Below, one piece after another: positions 63,400-64,000 of a stretch of 64,000 bases of DNA; the stretch's first letter is position 1, and the number at the start of each line of letters is the position of its first letter. The stretch comes from Thermaerobacter sp. FW80 (GTDB lineage: Bacteria; Bacillota; Sulfobacillia; Thermaerobacterales; Thermaerobacteraceae): assembly GCF_004634385.1 (NCBI RefSeq), contig NZ_CP037895.1, forward strand, positions 1,959,245 through 2,023,244. Direction: 5' to 3'. The position numbers and the translations under genes are program-made. The notes beneath the pieces are model-generated. The model worked only from the letters and a program-made list of their open reading frames with translations. It was not told the DNA's origin and did no database searches.

Positions 63400-63981
63400 A
63401 TGCGGGTAACCGGCGGCCGCTGGCGAGGGCGGGTCCTGCGGGTGCCCCCCGGTCGGCAGGTTCGTCCGACGACGGACCGGGTGCGCCAGGCGCTGTTCAA
63501 CATCCTGGGGGCGTCGGTGGAGGGGGCACGGGTGCTCGACCTCTTCGCCGGGACCGGCAGCCTCGCCATCGAGGCGCTCAGCCGCGGGGCGCGCGAGGCC
63601 CTGCTGGTGGAGGCCGACCCGCGGGTCGCCAGGGTGCTTGCGCAGAACCTGCGGGACCTCGGGCTCGCCCCGGGGGGGAGCGCCGTCGTCTGGCGGCAGG
63701 ATGCCCTGGCCGCCGTTGCGAAACTTGCGGGCGGCTCGCGGACCTTCGACCTGGTCGTGGCCGACCCGCCGTACCGCCAGGGGCTGGCCCCGCGGGTCGT
63801 GGCGGCGGTGGGCCAGCGGGGGCTGGTCACCGCCGGCGGCTGGATGGTGGTGGAGCACGACCCGCGGGAGTCGCTGCCCGACCGCGCGGGCGGCCTGGTG
63901 AAGGTCGACGCTCGGCGCTACGGCGACACGGCGCTGAGCTTCTACCGCCCCGTCGTGGAGGGGAAGGGAGAGACCCCATGA
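63400..63981 (+). CDS. rsmD: 16S rRNA m2G966 methyltransferase RsmD
   Basis: 193 residues. RVTGGRWRGRVLRVPPGRQV and RPTTDRVRQALFNIL are the family N-terminus, VLDLFAGTGSLAIEALSRGA the SAM site near 47, and VADPPYRQGLAP the catalytic DPPY near 122. ATG 63400 has GGGAGG 9 nt upstream. The stop overlaps the coaD start as ATGA, the usual rsmD-coaD pair. Confidence 0.95.
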   Translation: MRVTGGRWRGRVLRVPPGRQVRPTTDRVRQALFNILGASVEGARVLDLFAGTGSLAIEALSRGAREALLVEADPRVARVLAQNLRDLGLAPGGSAVVWRQDALAAVAKLAGGSRTFDLVVADPPYRQGLAPRVVAAVGQRGLVTAGGWMVVEHDPRESLPDRAGGLVKVDARRYGDTALSFYRPVVEGKGETP

Positions 63982-64000
63982 CCGTCGCCCTGTGCCCCGG
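63978..64000 (+). CDS. coaD: Phosphopantetheine adenylyltransferase, first 7 codons (partial)
   Basis: ATG 63978 overlaps the rsmD stop. The visible start MTVALCP(G) fits the CoaD N-terminus, which is normally followed by the SFDPxTNGH motif outside the window. Synteny with rsmD supports it. This enzyme makes dephospho-CoA from phosphopantetheine. Confidence 0.75.

Overview
The window is a very GC-rich chromosomal segment of a thermophilic, spore-forming Firmicute close to Thermaerobacter. The genus is inferred from composition and gene content, not from a database match. Positions 25801-57023 reproduce the Bacillus subtilis ylo/priA/recG block in order: Ca2+-ATPase, YicC, RemA, Gmk, RpoZ, CoaBC, PriA, Def, Fmt, RsmB, RlmN, PrpC, PrkC, RsgA, Rpe, SpoVM, RpmB (reversed), YloU, RecG. 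RsmD and CoaD follow, with Gpr, SpoVM and a CotF-type coat protein indicating sporulation.

Layout. (1) 1-5693, minus strand: a LacI-type regulator, an ABC oligosaccharide importer (binding lipoprotein and two permeases) and a GH1 beta-glucosidase cut by the window edge. Two look-alike LacI operators lie before the regulator and before the binding protein. (2) 6332-13766, plus strand: a fadN-fadA-fadE beta-oxidation operon and a metallo-beta-lactamase-fold hydrolase, preceded by a 20-bp perfect palindrome and three repeated dyads. (3) 13869-18355, minus strand: a GNAT/ADP-forming acyl-CoA synthetase fusion and a membrane-anchored protein with a His/Cys/Thr-rich motif. (4) 18658-24914: a disordered Pro/Trp/Gly-rich coat-like protein, then an opine-dehydrogenase-like protein paired with an unusual cobalamin-binding protein, then a BsuPI-domain lipoprotein. 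(5) 25801-57023: the conserved block, with dapF, an LL-diaminopimelate aminotransferase, a DUF402 protein, a YugP-type membrane protease and hslO inserted, while thiN and fakA (yloV) are absent from their usual places. (6) 57312-64000: two MFS transporters, gpr, a cotF-like gene, rsmD and the first codons of coaD.

Most notable: a def-fmt fusion encoding both the formylase and deformylase of the N-terminal methionine cycle; a PrkC kinase whose PASTA half lies in the -1 frame; a 23-25 residue SpoVM in its syntenic position; a small Phe-rich membrane protein; a structured leader with an intrinsic terminator before dapF; three tandem hairpins with GGA loops before remA; and the opine-dehydrogenase/B12 pair, which is the best candidate for an undescribed pathway. 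Many housekeeping enzymes carry long Ala/Pro/Gly/Arg-rich extensions or insertions. I saw no tRNA, rRNA, CRISPR array or insertion sequence.
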